A stretch of 64,000 bases of DNA from Hermodice carunculata. Lineage: Eukaryota > Annelida > Polychaeta > Eunicida > Amphinomidae. The stretch is taken from NCBI GenBank assembly GCA_964020975.1, contig OZ026615.1, forward strand, positions 82,012,662 to 82,076,661, in the 5' to 3' direction. Under the pieces are notes generated by a model. That model worked only from the letters and a program-made list of their open reading frames with translations, had not been told where the DNA came from and made no database searches. This document shows, one piece after another, positions 41,101-44,789 of the stretch (position 1 is its first letter; the number at the start of each line of letters is the position of its first letter). A program made the translations under genes and the position numbers.

Positions 41101-42364
41101 CGGCAGGTACACAGAAAGATTAATGCCTGTTGATACCCTGTGGACTCACCATGGCCGGGCAGGGGCAGCCAACAGGTGCTTGGCAATGAGGACCCAGGAC
41201 AAGACAGCAATGGAGGAAGATCTCACAGAGATTGGACAAGCATGGAAACCAGAGGAAAGACAGGTATGCATACCACCACCATATCCTTTGCCCTTCCAAA
41301 AGCTGACAGAAAGTACGGTAAACCAATGGGAGAGCAGACAGTGATGCACAGGAACCCAAGGTATTGGACATGGAATGCATGGATATCTTGGGAAAAGCAA
41401 TTATGGAAACTGCAGCAACAGAGCCACATCTACCATGTAGTTTTGAAGTGAAAAAATAACAAATTCCAATCTCTCTGCTCTCCATGACCAATACAATCAC
41501 TGTATACATCTAAACCTATAACTTAATCAATCACTATTATCACAATCAATGCCAAATTTTGAAAATTCAAGGCTTCAACAGCCAAATGAAGACCATGCAT
41601 AAGGGGAGTCTATGGGTAGATACAACAGTTTAGCAACCACTGAGCAGAGCCATATGCAACCCTAGGAGTAGCTGACAGGTTAAGGGAACCTGGGAAAAGG
41701 CACATGAATATATAGTCTGTCAGCAACAGAGATGGATCCCTGGTAAACGCATGGGCAGTTACCCAGCAGTGGACAGTAATGCAGGGTAGGGTTTGATTTA
41801 TTATTACAATTTTACATAGTAATTTGCTTAAAACTGAGTGGCTCTAAGTAGCTCCTAGTTACAGGGTGCAGGGCTTCTTCCTCTGTTTCACGACACTCCA
41901 CATTATAAATATGCATAGTTATAGTATGGTAGCATTTAGCTACAAAAAATAAAAGGCCAATAATTGTAGCACAGGTAAGGTATTGTGGCATTTAGCTAAT
42001 AAAAAAGGTACTAGCCAATTGTACACTACTGTGGGCACAGGTATAGCTTTGTGGCATAAAGCTAAAACACTAGTACAAGAGGAGGGCCTGAGGTGGATTT
42101 CTGAAAGTGACTTTTATTCCAAACAATGCCCCTTGTCTGACAGCTTGCTACCACACATGCTGGGTATAGAATATTGGGGTGCACTCATGATCAGGCAATA
42201 CAAGCCGCTGACTTGGCATTAATTTGACCCAGAAAGAGTTCAGCTTTTGTCTGAGCATGGTAATGAAAAGTACTGATGCTTCTCAAGGTATAAAACACAA
42301 AAAGTGAAAATAAGTAATCTAAATAAAAAACAAAAATAAATATGTAAATAAATAAACAAACAAA

Positions 42365-42435
<71 letters not shown>

Positions 42436-44640
42436 AAACTTGGGAGTAGACAGACTAGAAAGAATGAGGCCTTGCTGCATGTCATCTGACTCGGCACATA
42501 AAACGACTTGAGAGCATAAAGGTTTCAACAGAGATTAAACTCCTTGAAAAAGTTTTCTTTGACTATTAAGCTCTGGTTATTCATTTCCTGACGTGTGTTT
42601 GTAACCGAAGATTAAGAATGGTCTTGCTTCATTTTGCTGAAACACACTCCTTATGTTGACACCGTCCATCAATCACTATAATGCTGAGTTCAGGCATGCT
42701 CAACTTGATTCTTTTCAGGAATACTTTCAAATCTGCTGATTTTTTTCTGAATAATCATAAAATACGCTCAGGCACATGATAAATGTGTTTAGATTTTGTT
42801 TTGCACCTTTTGGGTTTTGTTTGTTTTTTATCTTGTTTCTTTGAGTTGCTGGACATGTGTGCAGATTGTATGATATTCTAAGGAAGAAAGCATTTTGTCA
42901 ATGCCAAAATAAATCACACACACTAGATTATAAGGTGACTGCAGTGGAATTAGTGGCTGGAGGCCAGGACTTGCTCCCTGCTAGTGCCACTGGGTTGAGT
43001 GTTCATGTAAGCTTAATGGCACTTAGCCATGGAGGACATTATGGCCCAGTAATGCCATGCTCTCTAAGCTTACCATGGTTTCTCACCCAAAGACAACCTG
43101 AGCACCAGCTGACGGTGGCACGGACCATACACAATTATCTCCTCTGGTTTTTCTATGGTTACTCAGGCATTGGATTTCTTCTGTAAGGTAACAAAATATT
43201 TACAGTCTCTTTTATACTTACTCGCAGACTGTTTCTTTTTTTTTCTCACTCCATTCAATGAAGTGAGATTTTCAGTAGCTGAGTAACTAATCCAGCAGGT
43301 CTACAGATGAGGTAATATATCTCCAGTTTATTGGTATTGACCATGTCTCTGCTTAAAATCTTATCAGCCTTTCCTCCTAATGAGTTTGACCACCTATCAC
43401 TGACAGAAACATCTGCAGGCCAGTGACAGGCCTCAGAATCTGTATGCCATACACCCACAATGATATCATTCAACTACCCCATCCTGCCAGTAGATTCTCC
43501 CATGTCTGACTGCTATCCAACACCTGTTACATCGTCAAATTCCTTATGAGATGGCTTTCATTCAGGTAATACTTTGCCTCAAGTCAAAGCTTTCCAAGTC
43601 ATGATCACTTGCTAGTCACAGTTGGAGCATGACTTGCAAGGCAATGCAAAAACCACTGAATATGGTCTTCATTAATTGGGCATGACTTACAGCAAATAAA
43701 GCATGCCAGTGTGGCCAGGCAAGTAACCACAATAAAGTAAATCAATCTGACCTCTGTACATGCACACTATTTAGCACGCACTTCTCCAAAATTCACCACA
43801 CATTTTAGCTCTAAAATTTAGCACACACCTCAGCTGTAATTAGCACAGATTTCAGATCCAATATTTGGCACAAAATTCACCTCCAATATTTAGCATACAG
43901 TTTCACATACCTCAGCATCATCATTTAGAACCACACACTTCAGCTTCAACATTTGTACCACACACTTCAGCATATTCATTAATTTAGTACCACATACTTC
44001 AGCATCATCATTTAGTGCCACACACTTCAGCATCATCATTTACTATCACATACTTTAGCATAATCATTTAGTACCACATACTTCAGCATCATTATTTTTT
44101 TACCACATACTTTAGCATCATCATTTCCTACCACACACGTCTGCATCATCAATTAGTACCACACACTTCAGCATCATCATTTTGTATCACATACTTCCAA
44201 TGTTTTGCACCTAACACTTGTAACATTTTCCACACACTTTACCTCCAATATTTGGCAGATACTTTGGCTCCACCATCTAGTAAACAAACCAGCTCAGACA
44301 CATGTCCTTCACCATTACCAACATCCAAGGTTTAAATTAAGGCACATAATCTCACATGTTTTGTACTTGTCCAAGGGATGTTAACTTGCAACTACACTGT
44401 CAATCCTAGTGTGACAACCCAATTTCTCTTTATTATATTTTTCCATTTCAATGGTTGAATAAGTCGGAAAATTGGTCAACTTAAAGACAATCATGGTTCA
44501 ATTTCTCCAGGAAGGAATGAGTGTGTTTACTGTGATGGAAATACCCTCTATAGTCGCTACACCTTCAGTGGCTTGGCTCACTTTTCCAGCACCCACAGCG
44601 CCAACCAATGATTACATTTGCGTGCAATGACTGACAGATG
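2417..44640 (-). CDS. spliced MyTH4-FERM gene (18 exons modelled, 3' end outside window)
   Basis: This is the overall model of the one host gene I can support. Exons run from 44640 down to 2417; successive exon phases (0-2, 1-2, 1-2, 1-0, six times 0-0, three more 0-0, 0-1, 2-0, 0-2, 1-0, 0-2) fit at every junction. The product begins with an unassigned helical region, then a long acidic linker, a MyTH4 domain and FERM lobes F1 and F2. MyTH4-FERM cassettes occur in unconventional myosin tails, PLEKHH/MAX-1 proteins and some kinesins, where they bind microtubules and cargo tails. I see no myosin motor, IQ motif, PH domain or kinesin motor, so the subfamily is open. FERM lobe F3 and the stop codon lie beyond the left edge; the start codon was not found. 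The upstream ten exons might be a separate gene. Confidence 0.7.
2640..3420. other. AT-rich intron stretch
   Basis: An intron between the two F2 exons. It is very AT-rich with many TTTTAAA-type words and a short GT run near 3030. No coding signal, RNA gene or element ends were recognised. Confidence 0.6.
3423..3678. mobile_element. short inverted-repeat element (MITE)
   Basis: About 256 bases with imperfect terminal inverted repeats of roughly 40 bases: AGGGATGGTTCAACATT on the left and its complement AATGTTGAACCATCCCT on the right, each followed inwards by a TGATGA/TCATCA and AATTAGTACTTA block. The centre is G-rich. The flanks TTA and AAA do not give a clear target duplication. No coding capacity. 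Confidence 0.75.
3850..4680. other. intron sequence without features
   Basis: Ordinary AT-rich intron between the F2 exons. A 60-codon open frame on the plus strand near 4228-4410 has no splice signals or recognisable motif and is not called. Confidence 0.5.
4793..4970 (-). CDS. FERM lobe F2 exon a
   Basis: A 178-base exon. The first 25 codons are a Ser/Arg/Pro-rich loop (STSGSPRRGSPKTPSQ). Then FVFCKRVFQP, DPIEFHLRYAQAVHYVV match the start of F2 in MyTH4-FERM proteins (F-K-K-R-L-F ... D-P-x-E-x-x-L-x-YAQAV). The acceptor is a long T tract ending TTTTTCAG and the donor CGG|GTAAGTA. The basic loop between F1 and F2 is longer than usual and could carry phosphorylation sites. Confidence 0.93.
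5077..5124. repeat. (CAAA)n and poly-A tract
   Basis: About seven CAAA units followed by an A run, lying 107 bases upstream (in gene direction) of F2 exon a. On the minus strand this is a T-rich tract in the intron. Confidence 0.9.
5604..5674 (-). CDS. FERM lobe F1 exon b
   Basis: A 71-base exon with STPERDRHIKSQEY and LTDVMSDWE, the end of F1 (the 'D-x-L-x-x-WE' signature). It starts in phase 0 after ALFE and ends CA|GTGAGTC, so the next exon's first base A makes Gln. The acceptor is GTTATTTCAG. About 6.3 kb of minisatellite-rich intron separates it from exon a. Confidence 0.9.
5680..9190. other. intron between F1 exons, low repeat part
   Basis: A long intron stretch with a G/T homopolymer zone (5757-5795), repeated ACATGTACATG words around 7590-7800 and a CT-rich zone (7240-7520) giving spurious open frames. 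I found no exon that fits the phase needs of the gene and no recognisable element. Confidence 0.5.
9195..9660. repeat. minisatellite, about 33-base unit
   Basis: Imperfect tandem copies built around CATATACCCTATAGGTCTTACAGG. The array is split by the short element at 9352-9515 and resumes after it, so it predates the insertion. Confidence 0.75.
9352..9515. mobile_element. short TA-flanked inverted-repeat element (mariner-like MITE)
   Basis: 164 bases with inverted ends: AGTGGTACCTGCTGTATG on the left, complement CATACAGCAGGTACCACT on the right, flanked by TA on both sides. It interrupts the minisatellite. TA target sites are typical of the Tc1/mariner superfamily; no transposase is present. 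Confidence 0.75.
9900..10390. repeat. complex minisatellite
   Basis: Six copies of a block containing AGCTATTATCCAATGTGTGC and CTGCAATACCAGTACCCTGC, separated by variable spacers with GCTTCTGCATAGCTTCCCCA. The spacing alternates between about 60 and 95 bases, so there are at least two unit variants. Open frames here are repeat artefacts. Confidence 0.85.
10485..11125. repeat. minisatellite with embedded (TA)n
   Basis: About a dozen imperfect copies of a unit made of GATCCTGATATCTATAGGG and TACATCAAGGCAGCTAAAGTG, 40 to 60 bases long. A (TA)n run of about 50 bases at 10679-10729 lies inside, apparently grown from the ATATCTATA part of a unit. Confidence 0.85.
11130..11940. other. intron, no confident features
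   Basis: A duplicated GTGTTATTGGGTATGT occurs at 11165-11200. Open frames on both strands (for example 11643-11924) lack splice signals that fit the gene and show no known motif. Confidence 0.5.
11950..12086 (-). CDS. FERM lobe F1 exon a
   Basis: A 137-base exon with VCRIHFLDMKTKAVGL, ATETAHEALEKVAAKVGL and GWALFE: the ubiquitin-like F1 lobe pattern of MyTH4-FERM proteins (beta hairpin, T-x-x-E helix, then GFALYE). The acceptor is ACATCAAG and the donor GAG|GTAATAG. It begins with two bases completing the codon started in the linker exon. Confidence 0.9.
12090..13090. other. intron between linker exon and F1 exon a
   Basis: AT-rich. It includes three to four decayed copies of a CAAAGACAATGAA-type unit (12260-12430), each next to TTTTGAATAA. 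Nothing else recognised. Confidence 0.5.
13093..13138 (-). CDS. MyTH4-FERM linker exon
   Basis: A 46-base exon encoding about 15 residues (starting SADAHRFHL). The acceptor is AAATTACAG and the donor ATCA|GTATGTC. Its single trailing base A joins TG of the next exon to make Met directly before VCRIHF. The flanking exons require exactly this phase change (start 0, end 1), which supports it, but the peptide is too short for homology. Confidence 0.6.
13485..13622 (-). CDS. MyTH4 domain exon 3 (C-terminal part)
   Basis: A 138-base exon of 46 codons with SSYAEYCLRHLK and RRMPPSVTEIQ, matching the closing MyTH4 pattern YA-x-YC ... R-x-PPS-x-EI. The acceptor TTTCACTTGCAG and donor CAG|GTCAGT are clean, with phase 0 at both ends. 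No open frame above 60 codons covers it; it was found by searching for the expected domain end. Confidence 0.93.
13630..15230. other. intron between MyTH4 exons 2 and 3
   Basis: Unremarkable AT-rich sequence with a T9-G14 homopolymer zone near 14364-14390. No coding or element signal was recognised apart from the array that follows. Confidence 0.5.
15230..15692. repeat. minisatellite, 30-base unit
   Basis: About eight good copies (15380-15580) of a 30-base unit containing CATGGAATGACCTTGATTTA, with more diverged copies at both sides. Because the unit is a multiple of three it gives a repetitive 118-codon open frame that is not a gene. It reaches to within a few bases of the MyTH4 exon 2 donor. 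Confidence 0.9.
15694..15918 (-). CDS. MyTH4 domain exon 2 (core)
   Basis: A 225-base exon of 75 codons carrying the most diagnostic MyTH4 motif, VELRDEIYCQLIRQSTDNP, then the W-x(n)-C-x(n)-F-x-PS pattern near its end (SFAPSHTLLK). The acceptor is ACTTTGCAG and the donor AAG|GTATGAAGG. It joins in frame to ACSTFK upstream and YLLFHVER downstream. A 30-base minisatellite starts three bases below the donor. This exon alone secures the domain call. Confidence 0.95.
15950..16075. repeat. minisatellite, about 35-base unit, left part
   Basis: Imperfect copies of a unit with TTGGATAAGACTTTGTACAG and ATTGAGTTTGT. The same unit resumes at 19900-20220, so the Penelope-like element was inserted in this array. 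Confidence 0.75.
16335..17135 (+). pseudogene. PLE N-terminal region
   Basis: An open stretch of 266 codons preceding the reverse transcriptase. The end reads VVNLSDHSLSEVQKD, a conserved PLE motif that normally leads into a 'LLSKGLKFCPTP' box, which is visible just downstream. The first part is Arg/Gln/Pro-rich and poorly conserved in the family. It is part of the decayed element and is not a host gene. Confidence 0.7.
17340..18420 (+). pseudogene. PLE reverse transcriptase domain
   Basis: Recognisable PLE RT motifs in order: QHRPRQPRVDNL, VIKKAEKGSAVVIQN, the FYTLPKIHKG box, TERISGFVDFFLRPLVP, LVTLDVKALYTN (RT motif A with its first catalytic Asp), APSLANLYID and FIDDIFA (motif C, the FIDD pair). 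This is the closest relative of telomerase-type RTs among mobile elements. It is interrupted and inactive. Confidence 0.9.
18405..19440 (+). pseudogene. PLE C-terminal region with GIY-YIG endonuclease
   Basis: The 291-codon open stretch begins in the RT thumb (FLDTTVRLMDG and LYTKPIATHTYLHF, matching PLE 'YRKPTDTHQYLH') and contains a Cys cluster (CDTKTCRYCPKL) and the GIY-YIG nuclease: LVYLTTCLHCNRQYVGQTK, then LMDRLREHFYYIKN. The usual PLE end (W-I-x-x-L-x-T-x-x-x-x-GLN) is visible around 19345-19390. The nuclease nicks DNA at insertion in active relatives. Confidence 0.9.
19805..19844 (+). ncRNA. type I hammerhead ribozyme in PLE 3' region
   Basis: All core parts are present in order: stem I strand GTCCC (19805-19809), CTGACGA (19810-19816), stem II GTTC/GAAC around loop ACAGA (19817-19829), GAAA (19830-19833), a minimal stem III CCGG, the cleavage triplet G-T-C ending at 19839, and the second stem I strand GGGAC (19840-19844). 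Stem I can extend with CAAA/TTTG past one bulged T (19800-19848). The non-consensus C at core position 7 is tolerated. Very short stem III is typical of PLE and retrozyme hammerheads, which probably act as dimers. Confidence 0.88.
19900..20225. repeat. minisatellite, about 35-base unit, right part
   Basis: Several copies of a unit with ATACAGATTGAGTTTGTCTT and GGATAAAACTTTATACAGA. It continues the array left of the Penelope-like element. A decayed hammerhead-like stretch (19983-20013) lies among the copies. Confidence 0.8.
20340..20870. repeat. degenerate minisatellite
   Basis: Irregular repeats of ACCACATGGCTTATGGTGGCT and related words (unit about 40 bases, strongly diverged), in the intron just downstream of MyTH4 exon 1. 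Confidence 0.6.
21083..21196 (-). CDS. MyTH4 domain exon 1
   Basis: A 114-base exon of 38 codons starting ELPTMQDMLKFSKT, the usual MyTH4 start (ML-x-FS/YS-K), followed by LQNSENCAIACSTFK. The acceptor is TGCCCGACAG and the donor AAG|GTGAGT. Overlapping open frames on both strands are shadows. The following intron holds the Penelope-like element. MyTH4 folds into a helical bundle coupled to the FERM domain and is known to bind microtubules or cargo. Confidence 0.9.
21300..21900. other. intron, open frame without support
   Basis: A 190-codon minus-strand open frame (21297-21869) has no recognisable motif, is rich in aromatic and aliphatic residues typical of AT-rich DNA, and does not fit the gene's phase. 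No feature called. Confidence 0.4.
22000..22410. repeat. minisatellite with 34-base unit, interrupted
   Basis: Copies of a unit with TTGCAGATTATAACGACTTA and AGTGGATTGATGCAG. It is split by the foldback element at 22042-22200. Related, more decayed copies recur at 23690-23890. Confidence 0.75.
22042..22200. mobile_element. foldback MITE with 11-base target duplication
   Basis: 159 bases that are almost one long palindrome: AGGGATTTGCATCAG at the left pairs with CTGATGCAAATCCCT at the right, and the centre pairs TTGCTCTCTGATGGAGGG with its complement around a 16-base loop. GGATTGATGCA stands directly on both sides (22031-22041 and 22201-22211). Removing the element and one duplicate restores the minisatellite unit. 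The 9-11 base duplication length would suit Mutator-like elements. Confidence 0.82.
22503..23620 (+). mobile_element. hairpin-ending interspersed repeat, copies A
   Basis: Starts AGAGGGCTGTGTGAATAGCCC, a small hairpin, then CAGCTGACC; contains AGGTCA/TGACCT words and two diverged copies of a block with GGAGGATGACCATTTGAA, CCACCAAGTTTGAAGT and AATCTG. Ends with ACGACGG, CATAAGCTCAGCTGACTGAC and its complement, then GAGCTAAAA. The 3' hairpin plus CTAA end resembles non-autonomous Helitron/Helentron ends. Confidence 0.6.
23890..25930. other. intron with a duplicated block
   Basis: From 24600 to 24880 a block with TTTGCTCAAATTTGGCA and GATTTTGGTGTCACCATGAC occurs twice about 160 bases apart. The remainder is AT-rich; a poly-G tract at 24364-24378. 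No coding or RNA gene was recognised. Confidence 0.5.
25937..26746 (-). CDS. large acidic linker exon leading into MyTH4
   Basis: An 810-base open exon (270 codons), the longest coding piece in the window, with acceptor TTTGGCAG and donor AAC|GTAAGC. Most of it is a low-complexity, Ser/Thr/Asp/Glu-rich linker, presumably disordered, including an octapeptide (STSQPPDS) in tandem at about residues 133-155 and an acidic cluster DQDDDVFEDQDD at about 163-174. The last 40 residues change character: WDMAQFAEKYYNVAG and a basic LIRRKSSN match the lead-in to MyTH4 domains of myosins and PLEKHH proteins. The exon joins in frame to the MyTH4 exon at 21196. Confidence 0.85.
26870..27830 (+). mobile_element. 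hairpin-ending interspersed repeat, copies B (decayed)
   Basis: Shares the family's words: ACCTTGACCTTGACCTTTCA, AGGTCA blocks, AGTATGACCATTTGAACA, AAGTTTGAAG-like pieces and the closing GTCGGCTGGGACGGCGGACG. The 3' hairpin is not well kept. A C/A homopolymer at 27284-27310 is inside. Confidence 0.5.
27840..29350. other. intron without confident features
   Basis: A 125-codon plus-strand open frame (27934-28311) lies opposite an exon-like minus stretch near 28060-28135; neither could be confirmed (see rejected list). The rest is plain intron. Confidence 0.4.
29359..29409 (-). CDS. exon, helical region piece 9
   Basis: A 51-base exon of 17 codons with the peptide EAVSLLFEEINASDISQ, phase 0 to 0. 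The acceptor TTGGTTTAAG and donor CAG|GTGAATG are both usable. The sequence runs naturally into the charged start of the next large exon. It is small, so the support is mainly phase agreement and composition. Confidence 0.5.
29460..30350. repeat. degenerate minisatellite of GGTTAA units
   Basis: About twenty diverged copies, roughly 36 bases apart, of a unit around AAAGGGTTAACTG with CC and CATAC(A/T) words. It begins 50 bases upstream (gene direction) of the 51-base exon at 29359-29409. Confidence 0.6.
30836..32310 (+). mobile_element. hairpin-ending interspersed repeat, tandem copies C
   Basis: At least three family copies in a row. 5' start: GGCTGCGTGAACAGCCCATG (30843-30862). Ends with self-complementary hairpins plus CTAAAA at about 30980-31020, 31820-31860 and 32268-32306. 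Each copy carries the 'CACTGGAGCATG..ATTTGAACAAACTTGGT' type block in pieces and 'GTACATT-CCAAGTTTGAAG'. Three C-rich tracts (31144, 31627, 32087) follow the same TAAGATTTG-like site in each copy. Confidence 0.65.
32880..33180. repeat. short tandem array with CCAATCAGA cores
   Basis: Six copies, about 45-50 bases apart, of a unit TATGCCAGCCAATCAGAACC followed by ATTGACTTGT. Each carries a CCAAT box sequence. The array lies in an intron, so regulatory meaning is only a possibility. Confidence 0.7.
33331..33417 (-). CDS. exon, helical region piece 8
   Basis: An 87-base exon of 29 codons containing AQLLDWLYSQFQGVYNLSA. The donor GCT|GTATGT is good. The acceptor is the second of two nearby AGs (GGGGTCAG), chosen because it keeps phase 0; the first AG, at CCCCAG, would give a different start phase. 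A minisatellite with a period of about 42 bases begins directly upstream, on the acceptor side. Confidence 0.5.
33420..33985. repeat. minisatellite, about 42-base unit
   Basis: Around 13 copies of a unit with ACCATGGGTAGGAGCACAG and TGCTGAGACAGCCATTCAC. A poly-G run (33464-33482) lies near its start. It is directly upstream (gene direction) of the exon at 33331-33417. Confidence 0.9.
34060..34345. mobile_element. GGTGG-rich short element, copy 3
   Basis: Starts ACTAGGAACACCATTCGGCAG and TATGGCACATTTTGGCGGCA, then GGTGG/CCACC-rich, ending AAAGGCAGCCCTAGGGAG. It matches 35275-35500 in inverted orientation. Confidence 0.6.
34400..34910. other. intron without features
   Basis: AT-rich, with a short (TA)n at 34420-34432 and an (AC)n at 34507-34518. 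Nothing else seen. Confidence 0.5.
34920..34994 (-). CDS. exon, helical region piece 7
   Basis: A 75-base exon of 25 codons, phase 0 to 0, containing KKYLQGILSSSCVLGLLAIN. The acceptor ends TGTGGTCAAG and the donor is CAG|GTGTGTG. The peptide is helix-like and fits the repeating hydrophobic pattern of its neighbours. It was found by splice signals and phase, not by homology. Confidence 0.45.
35086..35122. repeat. (TA)n microsatellite
   Basis: An uninterrupted TA run of about 30 bases, with a second short TATATA run close by at 35137-35148, about 95 bases upstream of exon 34920-34994. Confidence 0.9.
35275..35500. mobile_element. GGTGG-rich short element, copy 4 (inverted)
   Basis: The complement of copy 3: ends GTGCCATACCCTGCTGAATG and GTGTTCCTAGTGAAT, the mirror of copy 3's start. 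The two copies are about 0.9 kb apart with exon 34920-34994 between them, so the transcript could form a long hairpin looping out that exon. Confidence 0.6.
35849..35947 (-). CDS. exon, helical region piece 6
   Basis: A 99-base exon, phase 0 to 0, containing TFIVSYVSCPTQSLCLVLAS. The acceptor TGCTAATTCAG is reasonable. The donor AAAG|GTGATT is weak at position +5. Another acceptor five bases downstream would shift the frame and reach a stop, so this one was chosen. The length and hydrophobic spacing suit one or two solenoid helices. Confidence 0.45.
36229..36288 (-). CDS. exon, helical region piece 5
   Basis: A 60-base exon in phase 0 at both ends with the peptide VWEAKLKFCADGSYEYLIHL. The acceptor is TCTGTTGCAG and the donor TTG|GTAATG. 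Both other frames contain stops. It is short but its splice sites are good. The function is unknown. Confidence 0.5.
36650..36870. repeat. short degenerate tandem repeat
   Basis: Three copies of a roughly 75-base unit with GTAGTGGTAAAGG..., GTCAGTGGTT and TTGCCTGGCAAGTC. A related ATGACTTGCAAGGCAATGC segment is at 43628-43646. Confidence 0.55.
37210..38000 (+). mobile_element. hairpin-ending interspersed repeat, copy D (decayed)
   Basis: Shares CTTTCAAGATCACTTGAGGTC, AGTGCCACCTGGTG, TTACAAATTTGGA, and CACTGGAAGATT pieces with copies at 23 and 31 kb. Ends are not clear. Confidence 0.45.
38000..39250. other. intron without confident features
   Basis: AT-rich with a poly-G at 38743-38751. Open frames at 38740-39087 (plus) and 38937-39245 (minus) show no motif or fitting splice sites. 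Confidence 0.45.
39263..39392 (-). CDS. exon, helical region piece 4
   Basis: A 130-base exon (one base plus 43 codons) containing CNVMAWNVISPIVIQIMDIV, a convincing amphipathic helix, and ending NAIDDTG. The acceptor is CCCAACAG and the donor is GGG|GTAAGTG, close to consensus. It lies 295 bases downstream of the previous exon, the shortest intron in the gene. The family is unknown. Confidence 0.55.
39688..39858 (-). CDS. exon, helical region piece 3
   Basis: A 171-base exon encoding a mixed charged and hydrophobic stretch with the motifs VRRVGEREVLLFCIYDFF and WRQLWEQQKELD. The acceptor ends CCCAGCAG and the donor is GAA|GTAAGG. The last two bases AA combine with G of the next exon to give Lys. 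The composition and amphipathic spacing are those of a folded cytoplasmic protein. I do not recognise the family. Confidence 0.55.
39900..41140. other. intron with degenerate 70-base repeats
   Basis: Between 40620 and 40910 four diverged copies occur of a unit with TATATGAGAACA, CAACCAT, ACCTCCCGGTAA and GGAGTC. 39880-40240 is rich in TTTTCAA words. No further feature. Confidence 0.5.
41150..41221 (-). CDS. exon, helical region piece 2
   Basis: A 72-base exon with a strong donor (TG|GTGAGT) and an acceptor after a long pyrimidine-rich stretch ending CTGTGAG. It encodes a hydrophobic helix including SIAVLSWVLIAKHLLAAP. Start phase 1 and end phase 2 match the exons on both sides. It resembles a HEAT-type helix; a membrane segment is possible but less likely given the similar amphipathic exons around it. 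Confidence 0.5.
41910..42090. repeat. short tandem repeat, about 56-base unit
   Basis: Three diverged copies of a block with ATTGTGGCATTTAGCTA and AAAAGG-x-CCAATTGTA. Confidence 0.6.
42340..42436. repeat. (TAAA)n microsatellite
   Basis: About 23 units of AAAT/TAAA, nearly perfect after the first copies. It yields repetitive open frames (Leu-Phe-Ile-Tyr) that are not genes. Confidence 0.95.
42500..43780. other. intron with unassigned open frames
   Basis: A 109-codon plus frame (42857-43186) and a 72-codon minus frame (43255-43473) are present. The second has a natural-looking composition but ends in a stop without a donor and is unneeded for phase. Neither is called. Confidence 0.4.
43790..44290. 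repeat. minisatellite, about 28-base unit
   Basis: About 15 copies of ACCACACACTTCAGCATCAT plus CATTTAGT. Units in the middle (43900-44190) are the most alike; edges decay. Confidence 0.85.
44582..44640 (-). CDS. exon, helical region piece 1
   Basis: A 59-base exon of 19 codons plus two bases, containing the peptide NHWLALWVLE. The acceptor follows a pyrimidine-rich tract ending TTTTTCAAG and the donor reads AA|GTGAGCC. The two leftover bases AA join the first base A of the next exon to give Lys. The sequence looks like an amphipathic helix of an alpha-solenoid, but no family is recognised. This is the most upstream exon I can support. Confidence 0.45.
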
Positions 44641-44789
44641 CTTGAAAAATGAGACCGCATAGGGAGCAGAATATGTAGACAGCTAAGCTGCATTAACCTT
44701 TTGGTTTCCCACCCAGACATGTCTGGTTTTTGTAGCTGTACTTTGTAAAACATTCTCAGCATACAACCACAAAGAGATTGCAAGGGCTT

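Noticed and set aside
41123-41451. Plus-strand open frames of 73 and 103 codons
   Set aside because: They are antisense shadows of the minus-strand exon at 41150-41221.
42240-42528. Membrane-protein-like open frames (Leu/Phe/Ile/Tyr-rich)
   Set aside because: They are translations of the (TAAA)n microsatellite.
43255-43473. 72-codon minus-strand open frame with natural-looking composition
   Set aside because: It ends in a stop without a usable donor, and the exons on either side (44582 and 41221) already agree in phase.
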